Assembly: GCF_009649815.1 (NCBI RefSeq)
Contig: NZ_WJIC01000027.1
Span: forward strand, 1-64,000
Direction: 5' to 3'
DNA: 64,000 nucleotides
Origin: Nocardia sp. SYP-A9097
Lineage (GTDB): Bacteria; Actinomycetota; Actinomycetes; Mycobacteriales; Mycobacteriaceae
The notes beneath the pieces were generated by a model, which worked only from the letters and a program-made list of their open reading frames with translations, made no database searches and was not told where the DNA came from. The translations under genes were made by a program, and so were the position numbers. This document shows, piece after piece, positions 31,749-43,792 of the stretch (its first letter is position 1; each line of letters begins with the position of its first letter).

Positions 31749-34700
31749 TGACAAGCTGCGCGACTACCTCAAGCGGGTGGCCGCAGACCTGCACCACACC
31801 CGGAATCGCCTCACCGAGGCCGAGGCCAGGGGCCGCGAACCCATCGCCGTCGTCGGCATGAGCTGCCGGTATCCGGGCGGTGTCGACACGCCCGAAAAGC
31901 TTTGGGAGATGGTCGAATCCGGTACGGATGCCATCGCCGGATTCCCGGGCGACCGCGGCTGGGACCTGGCCTCCCTGTACGACCCGACCCGGCAGCGGCC
32001 GGGCAGCACCTATTCCGCCGAGGGCGGCTTCCTCGACGAGGTCGCCGATTTCGAACCGGAATTCTTCAACATCTCCCCACGCGAGGCGCTCGCCATGGAT
32101 CCCCAGCAGCGACTGCTGCTGGAGACCACCTGGGAGGCGTTCGAGCGGGCCGGGATCGACCCGAACACGCTGCGTGGCAGCGATACCGGAGTCTTCGCGG
32201 GCGTGATGTATCAGGATTACGCGCTGCGCCTGCACCGGGTGCCCGACGATGTGCAGGGCTACCTCGGCAACGGTCAATCCGGCAGCGTCGCCTCCGGTCG
32301 GATCTCCTACACCTTCGGTCTCGAAGGCCCGGCGATCACGGTCGACACCGCCTGCTCCTCCTCGCTGATCGCCATCCACCTGGCGGCGCATGCGTTGCGC
32401 CGCCGCGAATGCGGGCTGGCCCTGGCCGGTGGCGCCATGGTGATGTCGACGCCCGTGCCCTTCACGGAAATGAGCCGGCAGGGCGGTCTCGCCGGTGACG
32501 GGCGCTGCAAATCCTTCGCCGACGAGGCCGACGGCACCGGCTGGGGTGAAGGCGTGGGAATGCTGCTGCTGGAACGCCTTTCGGACGCCCGCCGCAACGG
32601 GCACCCGATCCTCGCGGTGGTCCGCGGCAGCGCCGTCAACCAGGACGGCGCCAGCAGCCGGCTCACCGCCCCCAACGGGCCTGCCCAGCAGCGCGTCATC
32701 CGCCGCGCGCTGGCCGACGCGCAGCTGCGCCCCGACGGGGTGGACGTCGTCGAGGCGCACGGTACCGGCACCGCGCTCGGCGACCCCATCGAGGCGCAGG
32801 CGCTGCTGGCCACCTACGGGAAGAACCGCGACGGCAACCGGCCCCTGCTGCTCGGGTCGCTGAAATCCAATATCGGCCACACCCAGGCCGCCGCCGGCGT
32901 CGGCGGCGTCATCAAGATGGTCATGGCCATGCGCTACGGCACCGTGCCGCCCACCCTGCACGCCGCCCGCCCCACCACCCAGGTGGACTGGTCAGCGGGC
33001 ACCGTCCGGCTGGTCACCGAACCGACGCCGTGGCCGGAGACGGACCATCCGCGGCGAGCCGCCGTGTCCTCCTTCGGAATCAGCGGCACCAACGGGCACG
33101 TCATCCTCGAACAGGCCGAGGCGGAGCCGAGTGAAGTCGCGGTGGCTGAGCCGAACGCCGCGGGGCGGGCCGAATCGATTGCCGCGGAGTCGAAGTCGAA
33201 CGCGGGCCCGCGGTCTGCCACCGCTGCCGCCCTGCCGTGGCTGCTCTCTGCTCGTGACCGCGCGGGTCTGCGTGCTCAGGCCGAGCGGCTGCGCGCCCAT
33301 CTTGCCGGGCACCCGGACCTAGACCTCGACGGGACCGGCCGGACTCTGGCGGGTCGTACCGTCTTCGATCATCGGGCCGTGCTGTCGGCCGGGGACCGGG
33401 CGGGCCTGGTGGACGACCTGACGGCGTTGGTGGACGGGCTGCCGTCGCCCACCGTGGTGCGTGGCGGTGAAATCCGCACCGGCCGCGTGGTTTTCGTCTT
33501 CCCGGGGCAGGGTTCGCAGTGGACCGGGATGGCGCGGGAACTGCTGGACGAGTCGCCGGTGTTCGCGGCGCGGATGGCCGAGTGTGCGGCGGCTCTGGCG
33601 CCGTTCGTGGATTGGTCACTGCTGGGGCTCGTTCGCTCGGGAGCAGTGTGGGACCGGGTGGATGTCGTTCAGCCGGTGTTGTTTTCGGTGATGGTGTCGC
33701 TGGCCGCCGTATGGCGGTCACTCGGGGTGGAACCCGCTGCGGTGGTGGGGCATTCGCAGGGGGAGATCGCCGCCGCGGTGGTGGCGGGCGGGTTGTCACT
33801 GGACGACGGCGCGAAGGTGGTGGCCTTGCGCAGCCGTGCGCTGCGTGCGATCGCGGGTGCGGGTGGGATGGCCTCGGTGCAACTTCCGGCCGACCGAGTC
33901 CGAACGGAACTGGCTCCCTGGGGTGATCGGCTCTCGATAGCCGCCGTGAACGGGCCCGCCGCGGTAGTGATCTCCGGTGAGCTCGCGGCGGTCGACGAAT
34001 TCCTCGCCCACGCGCAGGCCAGGGACCTGCGGGCCCGGCGCATCGAAGTCGACTACGCCTCGCACAGTGGCCATATCGAGCAGATCCGCGACGAACTGCT
34101 GACCTTGCTGGCCGGGATCACCCCGGGTGCGGCGGAGGTGCCCTTCTACTCCACGGTGACCGGCGCGACGCTCGATACGCGCACCCTCGACGCCGGTTAC
34201 TGGTATCGCAATCTGCGGCAGACCGTCGAGCTGCGCGAGGCCGTCACCACCGCACTGGACGCGGGACTGCGCGCCTTCGTCGAGGTGAGCCCGCATCCGG
34301 TGCTCACGGTCGCGATCGAGGAAACCGTCAGCGCCGCAGGGCATGACGCGCAGGTCGCCGGCACCCTGCGCCGCGACGACGGTGGGCTCGCCCGGTTCCA
34401 CGCCTCGGCGGGCGAACTCTGGACCGCGGGCATCCCCGTACAGTGGCGGCCCGTCTACGCCCATCTACCCGCCGCGCACGCGGACCTGCCCACCTACCCG
34501 TTTCAACGACAGCGGTACTGGCTGGAGGACACCGGTCCGGTGACCGGTGACCTGACCGCGGCAGGCCTCGCCGCCGCCGGGCATCCACTGCTGGGCGCGG
34601 TCGTCACCCTCGCCGACGGCGACGCCCTCGTGCTGACCGGCCGCCTGTCCACGCGGACCCACCCGTGGCTCGCCGAACACTCGGTGCTCGGCGCCGCGCT

Positions 34701-37700
34701 ACTACCGGGCACCGCCTTCCTCGAACTCGCCGCCCGTGCCGCCGATCAGGCAGGCCTGCGCCGGGTGGAGGAGCTCACCCTGGAAGCACCGCTCGCCCTG
34801 TCCGCGAACCCCGTCGACGTGCAGGTGACCGCCGGCGCACCCGAAGCCGGCGGTCTGCGCGCGATCAGCGTCTACGCCCGCCCCGCCGACGCCGCACCCG
34901 ATGACCCCTGGACCCGGCACGCCAGTGGCTCACTGTCCGATGAACTCCCGCCGCCGGCCGCCCTGTCCGCCGCGCCGCCCACTGCTTCCTGGCCGCCACC
35001 CGGTGCGACGGCGATCGACCTGACCGGACTCTACGAGCGCTTCGCCGCAGGTCGATTCAGCTACGGGCCCGTGTTCCAGGGGCTGCGCGCCGCCTGGCGC
35101 CTGGGCGAGGACATCTACGCCGAGGCCGTGCTGCCGCCCGAAACGCACGCCGAGGCAGCGCTTTTCAGCCTGCACCCGGCCCTGCTCGATGCCGTGCTGC
35201 ACGTCACCGGCCTGTCCGGAGACGAGACGGGCCGCATGCCGTTCGCCTGGACCGGGTCCGCCCTGCACGCCCACGGCGCCACCGCCCTGCGGGCCAAGGT
35301 CGCGCCGGCCGGGGAGAACGCCGTCTCGCTGCAGGCGTGGGATGCCGCCGGGCAACCGGTGATCTCCATCGACGCCCTGCTGCTGCGCCCGGTGTCCGAG
35401 GCGCCGCAGCAGGCCGTCCGCCACGAATCGCTCTTCCGCCTGGACTGGACTCCCGCGCGTTTCACCGGACGTCCCACCGTCATGACCGAGTCGAGCGTGT
35501 CGGCCGGCCGCGCCGAACGCAGCGTGCCGACCGACGCCGCCGAGCCGATCGTGCTCGGCACCGACCGCTACCCGGACCTCGCCGCCTTGCGTGCCGCCGT
35601 CATCGCGGGCGACGCCGCGCCCGGGCTGGTCGTCGCGCCGATGCTCGTCACTGCGGTCGCGGATCCGATTGCCACGACTGCGGATTCGGTTGCCGAGGCC
35701 CTGGATTCCGTTGCCGTGCGAGCGGATTCGGCTGTCTCCGCCGTTGTCGGTGCCGACCCGGTCGATACCTCCGACGCCTACGCGGCTGCCACCCATCGTG
35801 CCGTGCACGCCGCCGCGGCGCTCGTGCAGGACTGGATCGCCGAGGAGCGGTTCGCGGATGCGCGCCTGATCGCGGTCACCCGAGGGGCGGTCGCGGCGGC
35901 ACCGGGTGAGGACATCGCCGATCTGCCAGGGGCCGCGATCTGGGGGCTGGTACGCACGGCGCAGTCGGAGCATCCGGGGCGGTTCGTCCTGGCCGATGTG
36001 GATGATCCGAGTGAAATCCCTTCCCTGACAGCGATTGTCGCAACTGTCGAGGAGGATCAGCTGGCGGTGCGCGGCGGCGAGGTCCGCATACCCCGGCTGG
36101 TGCGGGCAACCATTGCCGAGCGCCTCGAGTCCTTCGCCGATCCGGACGGCACGGTTCTGATCACCGGTGGCACCGGTCTGATCGGCTCGCGGATCGCCCG
36201 GCACCTGGCTGCCGCCGGCGCGCGCCGGCTCGTTCTGGCGGGCCGCGGTGGTCCCGCCGCGGCCGGTGCGGCCGAGCTCGTCGAGGAGCTCACCGGTCTC
36301 GGCGTCCAGTGCGTGGTCATCGCCTGCGATGTCGCCGACGGCGCGGCACTGCGGCAGCTGCTCGACGACATCCCCGCCGCACATCCGCTCACGGCGGTGG
36401 TGCACGCTGCGGGCGTCCTCGACGACGGCGTCATCGCGGCGCTCACCCCCGACCGCATCGACGCGGTGCTGCGGCCCAAGGTGGACGCCGCCCTGCATCT
36501 GCACCGTCTCACGGCCGGTGAGAATCTGCGCGCATTCGTGCTCTTCTCCTCTGCCGCAGGCGTTTTCGGTGGCCCGGGGCAGGGCAACTACGCGGCCGCA
36601 AATGCGTTCCTGGACGCGCTGGCCCAGCATCGCCGGGCCAACGGTCTGGCCGGGCAGTCGATCTCGTGGACGCTGTGGGAACAGCGCAGTGCGATGACCG
36701 GTCATCTCGGGGAGGCCGACGCCCGCCGGATCGCCCGGTCCGGTATGCCTGCGCTGACCGATCGGCAGGGACTCGAACTCTTCGACGCCGCCACCGCGTC
36801 GGAGGAACCGCACCTGGTCGCGATGCCGCTCGACCTCGCGACACTGCGGGCCCGCGTCGCCACGGAACCGATACCCAGGCTGCTGCACGGCCTCGTCCGC
36901 CCGGCCGCGCGCCGGGCTGCGGCGATGCCGCTCGGTGGTGACGATGCCGCCGGCCCGTCGCAACGCCTGACCGCTCTGCCCGCGGCCGAGCGCCGCCGGG
37001 AACTGCGCGAACTGGTCCGCGCCCAGGTCGCCGCCGTGCTCGGGCATGCCGCCGCGGAGGCCGTGGAACCGGGCCGGGCGTTCCGGGATCTCGGCTTCGA
37101 TTCGCTGGCGGCGGTGGATCTGCGCAACCGGCTCAACCTCGCCACCGGACTGCGCCTACCCGCCACCCTGGTCTTCGACCATCCCAACCCGGCCGCCCTC
37201 GCCGACCACCTCGACACCCGGCTGGCCGGCGCGACCGCACCGGTACCGGTGGTCGCGCCCGCCGCGCGCCACGATGCCGTCGACGAGCCGATCGCGATCG
37301 TCGCCATGGGTTGCCGGTTCCCCGGTGGCGCGAACTCGCCGGAGGCACTGTGGGACCTGGTCGCCTCCGCCACCGACGCGGTCTCCGATTTCCCCGCCGA
37401 CCGCGGCTGGGACCTCCCCAACCTCTACGATCCGGACACCGAGACCGAACGGCACGGCACCTCGTACGTGAAGGAAGGCGGATTCCTCTACGACGCAGCC
37501 GAATTCGACGCCGGATTCTTCGGGATCTCACCGCGTGAGGCGCTCGCGATGGATCCCCAGCAGCGGCTGCTGCTGGAGACCTCCTGGGAGGTGCTCGAAC
37601 GCGCCGGCATCGATCCGGCGACCCTGCAGGCCAGCCGGACCGGCGTGTTCACCGGCGTCATGCATCACGACTACGCCGTCCGGCTGATCGGGAACGTGCC

Positions 37701-40700
37701 GGAGGAAGTGGAGGGGTTCCTCGGCTCCGGCAACTCCGCGAGCGTCGCCTCCGGCCGCGTCTCCTACGTCCTCGGGCTCGAGGGTCCCGCGGTCACCGTG
37801 GACACCGCCTGCTCGTCGTCGCTGGTCTCGCTGCACCTCGCGGTGCGGTCCCTGCGGACGGGGGAGTGCGATATGGCGCTGGCGGGCGGCGTCACGGTGA
37901 TGAACAGCCCCGAACTGTTCGTGGTGTTCAGCCGCCAGCGCGGGCTCGCCCCCGACGGCCGCTGCAAGGCGTTCGCCGACGCGGCGGACGGCACCGGATT
38001 CGGTGAAGGCGTGGGCGTGCTACTGCTGGAACGCCTTTCGGACGCGCTGGCCAACGGTCGCCGGATACTGGCCGTGGTGCGCGGCTCGGCCGTCAACCAG
38101 GACGGCGCCTCCAACGGCCTGACCGCCCCGAACGGTCCGGCGCAGCAGCGAGTGATCCGGGCGGCGCTCGCCGACGCCCGGCTGAGCACCGCGGACGTGG
38201 ACGCCGTCGAAGGCCACGGGACGGGCACCCGGCTCGGCGATCCGATCGAGGCGCAGGCCCTGCTGGCGACCTACGGCCAGGATCGCGCCGAGCGTGCACC
38301 GTTGTGGCTGGGATCGCTGAAATCCAATATCGGGCACACCTCCGCGGCAGCGGGAGTCGGTGGCGTCATCAAGATGGTGCAGGCGCTGCGGCACGGCATC
38401 CTGCCCGCGACCTTGCACATGGATCAACCGTCCGCACAGGTGGATTGGTCCTCCGGCGCGGTGCGGCTGCTCGCGGAGTCGCAGGCGTGGCCGCAGACGG
38501 GACGCCCGCGCCGCGGCGCCGTCTCGGCCTTCGGCGTGAGCGGGACGAATGCCCACGTGGTGCTCGAACAGGCGCCCGAACCCGCGGATTCGCCTCGGGT
38601 ACAGGACGGACATTCCGCGCCGGGCCCGGTGCCGCCCGGCGAGCGCCCAGTCGCCTGGGTGCTGTCCGCCCGGTCCGTCAGGGCACTGCGAGCGCAAGCC
38701 GAACAGCTGCTCCGGCACCTCGACGCGCGGCCCGAATTGCCTTGCGCCGATATAGGTTTGTCCCTCGCTGTCACCCGGAGCCGTCATCCGCACCGCGCGG
38801 TGCTGGCCGGTGACCGTGCGCGGCTGATGACCGGACTGCGGGCAGTCGCGCAGGACACCCCCGCCGCCGGGGTTGCGCAGGGCACCGCCGGGGCCGTGGG
38901 TCGCACGGTGTTCGTCTTTCCCGGCCAGGGCGCGCAATGGGCGGGTATGGCGCTCGAATTGCTCGGCACGAGTGCGGTTTTCGCGGAATCGATGGCAGCA
39001 TGCGAACGCGCCCTCGCCCGGTACGTCGACCGCGCGCTGGTGGAAATCCTCGGTGACCCGGCCGCGCTGGAACAGGTGGATCTGGTGCAGCCCGCGCTGT
39101 TCGCCGTGATGGTCTCGCTCGCGGCGACCTGGCGTGGGTACGGCGTCGAACCGGATGCCGTGCTCGGACATTCGCAGGGCGAGATCGCCGCGGCCGTGGT
39201 GTCGGGCGCACTGTCACTCGAGGAGGGCGCGAAGGTCGTCGCACTGCGGAGCGGGCTGCTGCGCGCGATCGCCGGCAAGGGGGCGATGGCCTCGCTGTCG
39301 CTGCCCGTCGCGGAAGTCCGAATCCTGTTGGAGTCCAACGGTGGTGGACTCGCCCTCGCCGCCGTCAACGGCCCTGCCGCCACGGTGGTGGCCGGGGATC
39401 CGGCCGCAGTCGACGCACTGCTGGCCGCCTGCGAACGCGACGGGGTGCGGGCTCGCCGCATCGAGGTCGACTACGCCTCGCACTCCGCGCACGTGGACGC
39501 GATCCGGGACGAGTTGATCGCGGCACTGGAGGGGCTCCGGCCCGGAACCTGCCGGGTGCCCATGTATTCCACGCTCGACGCGACCTGGCTGGCCGGCCCC
39601 GAACTCTCCGCCGAATACTGGTTCCGCAATCTGCGCGGCACCGTCGGCTTCGAACCGGCCGTGCGCGCGCTCGCGGACACCGGGCACACCACCTTCCTCG
39701 AGATCAGCCCGCATCCGGTGCTCACGGCCGGGATCGGCGAGACGCTGGCGGACTCCGCACCGTCGGCCGTCGTCACGGGCACGCTGCGCCGCGGCGAAGG
39801 CGGCCTCGAACGGCTGCTGCTCTCGCTCGGCGAGGCGCATGCGGGCGGCGTCGATCTCGACTGGAATGCCCTGTACCCCGGGGCTCACCGGGTGGAGCTG
39901 CCCACCTATGCGTTCGAGCGCACCCGGTACTGGCTCGATGCCGCCACCGGCCCGGCCGATGTAGCCGCCGCGGGGCTCGCCGCCACCGGTCATCCGCTTC
40001 TCGGTGCCGCAGTGGACCTGGCCGACTCCGACGAACAACTGTTCACGGGGCTGCTGTCCCGCACGACCACGCCCTGGTTGGCCGAGCATGCGGTATCGGG
40101 CGTCACCCTGCTGCCCGGCACCGCCTTCCTCGAGCTCGCGCTCCGCGCCGCTGACGAGGTGGGCTGCGGCCTGATCGACGAGCTCATCCTGCAGACCCCG
40201 CTCACCGTGCCCGAGCGCGGCGCGCTGCGCCTGCAGGTACGAGTCGGTCCGGCCGGACCCGGCGGATATCGCACCCTGAACGTGCACGGCCGACCCGATC
40301 AGGACACCGTCACCACAGACCGGAACGCCGCGGCGGAATGGACGGCCTACGCCACCGGCACCCTCGCCCCGCGCGGCGAGGATCGCGAGGACAGCGTCGT
40401 GGCCTGGCCGCCTGCCGATGCGGAACCCCTCGACACCTCCGAGCTCTACGACCGGTTCACCACGGCCGGATATCACTACGGGCCGATCTTCCGCGGTGTG
40501 CGAGCGGCCTGGCGTCACCACGGCGAGATCTTCGCCGAGATCGCCCTGCCTCAGCAGCGCGACGGCGACGGTTATCTCCTGCACCCGGCGCTGCTGGACG
40601 CGGCCCTGCAAGCCTCCGTGCTGCTGCCCGACCGCGATGACGTTGCGCGGCTGCCGTTCTCGTGGACCGGCGTGACCGCGCACGCCACTGGAGCGTCCGC

Positions 40701-43700
40701 ACTCCGCGTCCGCATCAGCGCCCGTGATGCCGAGGAAGTGTCACTGGAAGCCCGCGACCTCACCGGCCGCCTCGTCCTGACCGTCGATTCCCTTGCGCTG
40801 CGCCCGATGCCCGCCGGCGGTCTGCGCCCGGACGCGGCGGGGATGCTGCACGTGGAGTGGACGCCCGTGTCCGGGGCCGGTGAAACCGCGCTCACGCCAG
40901 GCGAATCCGCGTCCGGGGTCGTCGATGCGGCGGGCGCGAGTCGCTGTGCGGTACTCGGCGGCGGCCTGCACGCCATGCTGTCCACCGCGACGGCCTGGCC
41001 GGACCTCGCGGCGTTGAGCGTGACAGCGGAGGCGATCCCTGACTTCGTGCTCGCGAGCGTTTCGGGCGGCATCGAGGACGAGCCGCGCAGTGTGTGGCAG
41101 GCCGACACCGTTCGCGCGCTCGAGCTGGTTCAGGGCTGGCTGGCCGACGAGCGTTTCGCGCAGTCGGGCCTGGTGGTCATCACCCACGGCGCGGTTCGGA
41201 CCGGGCCGGGGGACCGCGAGGCGAACTGGGCGGAGGCCGGTGTGTGGGGGCTGCTGCGTACCGCACAGATCGAACATCCCGGACGATTTGTGCTCGCGGA
41301 CGTCGATGCCCACCCCGCATCGCTGAATGCGCTTGTGACAGCGCTTTTCGCCACGGGTGCGGCAGAGGGGCAGTACGCGGTCCGTGGCGGGCAGGTGTTC
41401 GTGCCGCGCCTGAGCGCCGATGCCCGCGACGTGCTCACCCCGCCGGACGAACCGGCCTGGCGATTGGGGCTCGGGCGCGACGCCACGATCGACGGGCTGG
41501 CGCTGCTGCCCGCGCCCGCGGCCCTGGCCCCGCTGCGGGCGGGTCAGGTGCGCATTGCCGTGCGCGCCGCCGGCCTCAACTTCCACGATGTCGTGGTCGC
41601 CCTGGGTCTGGACCCCGACCAGCCGACCGTCGGCAGCGAAGGTGCGGGCACGGTCCTGGAAGCCGGTCCCGGCGTGACCGACCTGATGCCGGGCGACCGG
41701 GTGATGGGTGTCTTCGGCGGGGCGTTCGGCCCGGTCGTCGTCGCCGATCGCGCGACCGTCGCGCGGATTCCCACCGGCTGGTCGTTCGCGCAGGCGGCGT
41801 CCGCACCGATCGCCTTCCTCACCGCCTACTACGGGTTGTTCGATCTCGCTGGTCTCCGCCGCGGACAGTCCGTGCTGGTGCACGCGGCCACCGGCGGTGT
41901 CGGGATGGCCGCGGTGCAGCTCGCCCGGCATGCCGGAGCCGAAGTCTTCGGCACGGCCGGCCCGGGTAAATGGGATGTGCTGCGTGCCAACGGGTTCGAT
42001 GACGCGCACCTGGCCTCCACGCGGACACTCGAATTCGCGCAGCATTTCCGGGATGTCACCGAAGGTCGCGGTATGGATGTCGTACTCGACTGCTTGGCAA
42101 GGGAATTCGTCGATGCCTCACTCGGCCTGCTGCCTCGTGGTGGTGCCTTCGTCGAGATGGGCAAGACCGACGTGCGCGACGCTGGCGAGGTCGCGAGCCG
42201 ATATCCGGGCGTGCGATACCAGGCCTTCGATCTGGTGCAGGCGGGCCCGCAGCGCATCGGCGAGCTGCTCGCCGAGGTGCTGGCGCTCTTCGAGCAGGGC
42301 GTGCTCAGCCCCCTGCCGATCACCTGCTGGGACGTCCGGCAGGCTCCGGCGGCGTTCCGTCACCTGAGCAAGGCCCGGCACATCGGCAAGAACGTACTGC
42401 TGGTGCCCGCGCCGATCGACCCGGCGGGCACCGTGCTGATCACCGGCGGGACCGGCGCTCTCGGCCGGCTCGTCGCCCGGCACCTGGCGACCGAATACGG
42501 TGTGCGGCACCAGATTCTGATCAGCCGCCGCGGCGCCGAGGCGCCGGGCGCGGCCGAGCTCGCCGCTGAGCTCGCCGAACTCGGCACGGAAGCAACGGTT
42601 CTCGCCTGCGATATCACCGATCGCCGTGCCCTCTCGGCCGTATTGGACGCCATCGCGGCGGACCGTCCGCTCACCGCGGTCGTCCATGCCGCTGGCGTTC
42701 TCGACGACGGCGTCCTCGGCGCGCTCACCCCGGCCCAGGTGGAACGGGTCTGGCGCCCGAAGGTGGATGCCGCGTTCGCCCTGCACGAACTGACCCGCGA
42801 TCGCGACCTGGCGGCCTTCGTCCTGTTCTCCTCGGGGGCAGCGCTGCTCGGCGGCGCCGGGCAGGCGAACTACGCCGCCGCCAATGCCGCCCTCGACGCC
42901 CTGGCGGCCGAACGGCGCGCGCAGGGCTTGGCCGGTGTCTCGATCGGCTGGGGCCTGTGGGAGGAGCGCAGCGAGATGACGGCCGGCGCCGAGGAGCACC
43001 GTATGTCCCGTTCGGGCATCGGCGCGCTGAACTCGGCCGAGGGGCTCGCACTGTTCGACGCGGCCTGTCGCTCGGTGCATCCGTACGTCTTCGCCGCTCG
43101 GCTCGTTCGTTCCCGGCCGGCCGCCGGAACCGTGGTTCCACCCGTGCTCAGTGGCCTGGTCCGGGCGCCCCGGCCGGCCCTGCGCCGGGTCGGGGACGCG
43201 GCCGCGACCGCGGCGGCGGGCCTGGCCGATCGGCTGGCCGGGCTCGCCCCGGCCGAGGCGCACCGGATCCTGCTCGATGTCGTGCGCGCCAATGCCGCGG
43301 CCGTGCTGGCCCATGCGTCGGCCGCGGAGATCCACCCGGTGCGCCCGTTCAAGGACCTCGGCTTCGACTCGCTGACCGGCGTGGAACTGCGCAATCGGCT
43401 GGCGAATGCGGTCGGGGTGCGGCTGCCGGCTGCCCTCGTCTTCGACCATCCCACCCCCGAAGCCCTGACCCGGTTCCTGCTCGGCAAGGTCACCGCCGCG
43501 GCCCCGCCACCCGTCCCTCCACTGCTCACCGAGCTGAGCCGGCTCGAGGCGCAGATCGACGCCCTGCTCCCGCAGCACGAGGCGGACCTGCCCGCCGAAC
43601 TGGCCACGAGATTGCGGCGGGCACTGGCGCGCGTCGAAGCCTTCGGTGCGGAATCCATTGGGGCACAACCGGAACAGGCCATCGAGTCCGCCAGCAATGA

Positions 43701-43743
43701 CGAACTCTTCGACCTCATCGACAAGGAATTGGGCATCTCGTGA
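31741..43743 (+). CDS. Modular type I PKS, modules 7-8 (contains the only ER)
   Basis: A 4,000-residue protein if started at GTG 31741, which gives the standard docking N-terminus (MTDDKLRDYLKRVAADLHHT) and an 8-bp overlap with the upstream PKS. An upstream in-frame GTG at 31729 would add four residues but lies in the likely ribosome binding region (GAAGGTGA). Module 7 is KS-AT-DH-KR-ACP. Module 8 is KS-AT-DH-ER-KR-ACP, the only fully reducing module in the window. The C-terminus carries a helical docking tail ending NDELFDLIDKELGIS. Active-site Cys residues are 205 and 2024. In the proposed product it makes the second diene alkene and the saturated methylene (C9). There is a low-complexity D-S-V-A-rich stretch before KR7 (about 35653-35770). 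The next PKS starts 49 bp downstream. Confidence 0.97.
31837..37230 (+). other. PKS module 7 (KS, AT methylmalonyl, DH, KR B-type, ACP)
   Basis: The KS has Cys205; small departures from consensus are FFNISPREA and DGASSRL. The AT (from about 583) has GHSQG and YASH, predicting methylmalonyl-CoA. DH His980 lies in HSVLGAALLP and Asp1150 in HPALLDAVLH. The KR (from about 1471) has GGTGLIG and LDD. The ACP has GFDSL near 1785. Outcome: methyl-branched double bond. Confidence 0.92.
37288..43490 (+). other. PKS module 8 (KS, AT methylmalonyl, DH, ER, KR B-type, ACP)
   Basis: The KS has Cys2024 and the GHGTGT variant also seen in module 5. The AT (from about 2389) has GHSQG and YASH, methylmalonyl. 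DH His2783 lies in HAVSGVTLLP and Asp2953 in HPALLDAALQ. The ER spans about residues 3230-3560, with LNFHDVVVALG and the NADPH motif HAATGGVGMAAVQLA starting near 3381. The KR (from about 3564) has GGTGALG and LDD. The ACP has GFDSL near 3874. All reductive domains look intact, so the beta-carbon becomes a methylene. Confidence 0.93.
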
Positions 43744-43781
43744 AGCCCGTGACAGCGGACCGGCGTGGTCCCGGACGTATC

Positions 43782-43787
43782 GGAGGA
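43782..43787 (+). promoter_or_regulatory. Ribosome binding site fixing the start of PKS4
   Basis: GGAGGA lies five bases before GTG 43793. It rules out the 49-residue longer in-frame reading from 43646, which would overlap the previous gene and has no docking-domain character. Confidence 0.8.
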
Positions 43788-43792
43788 GCACG

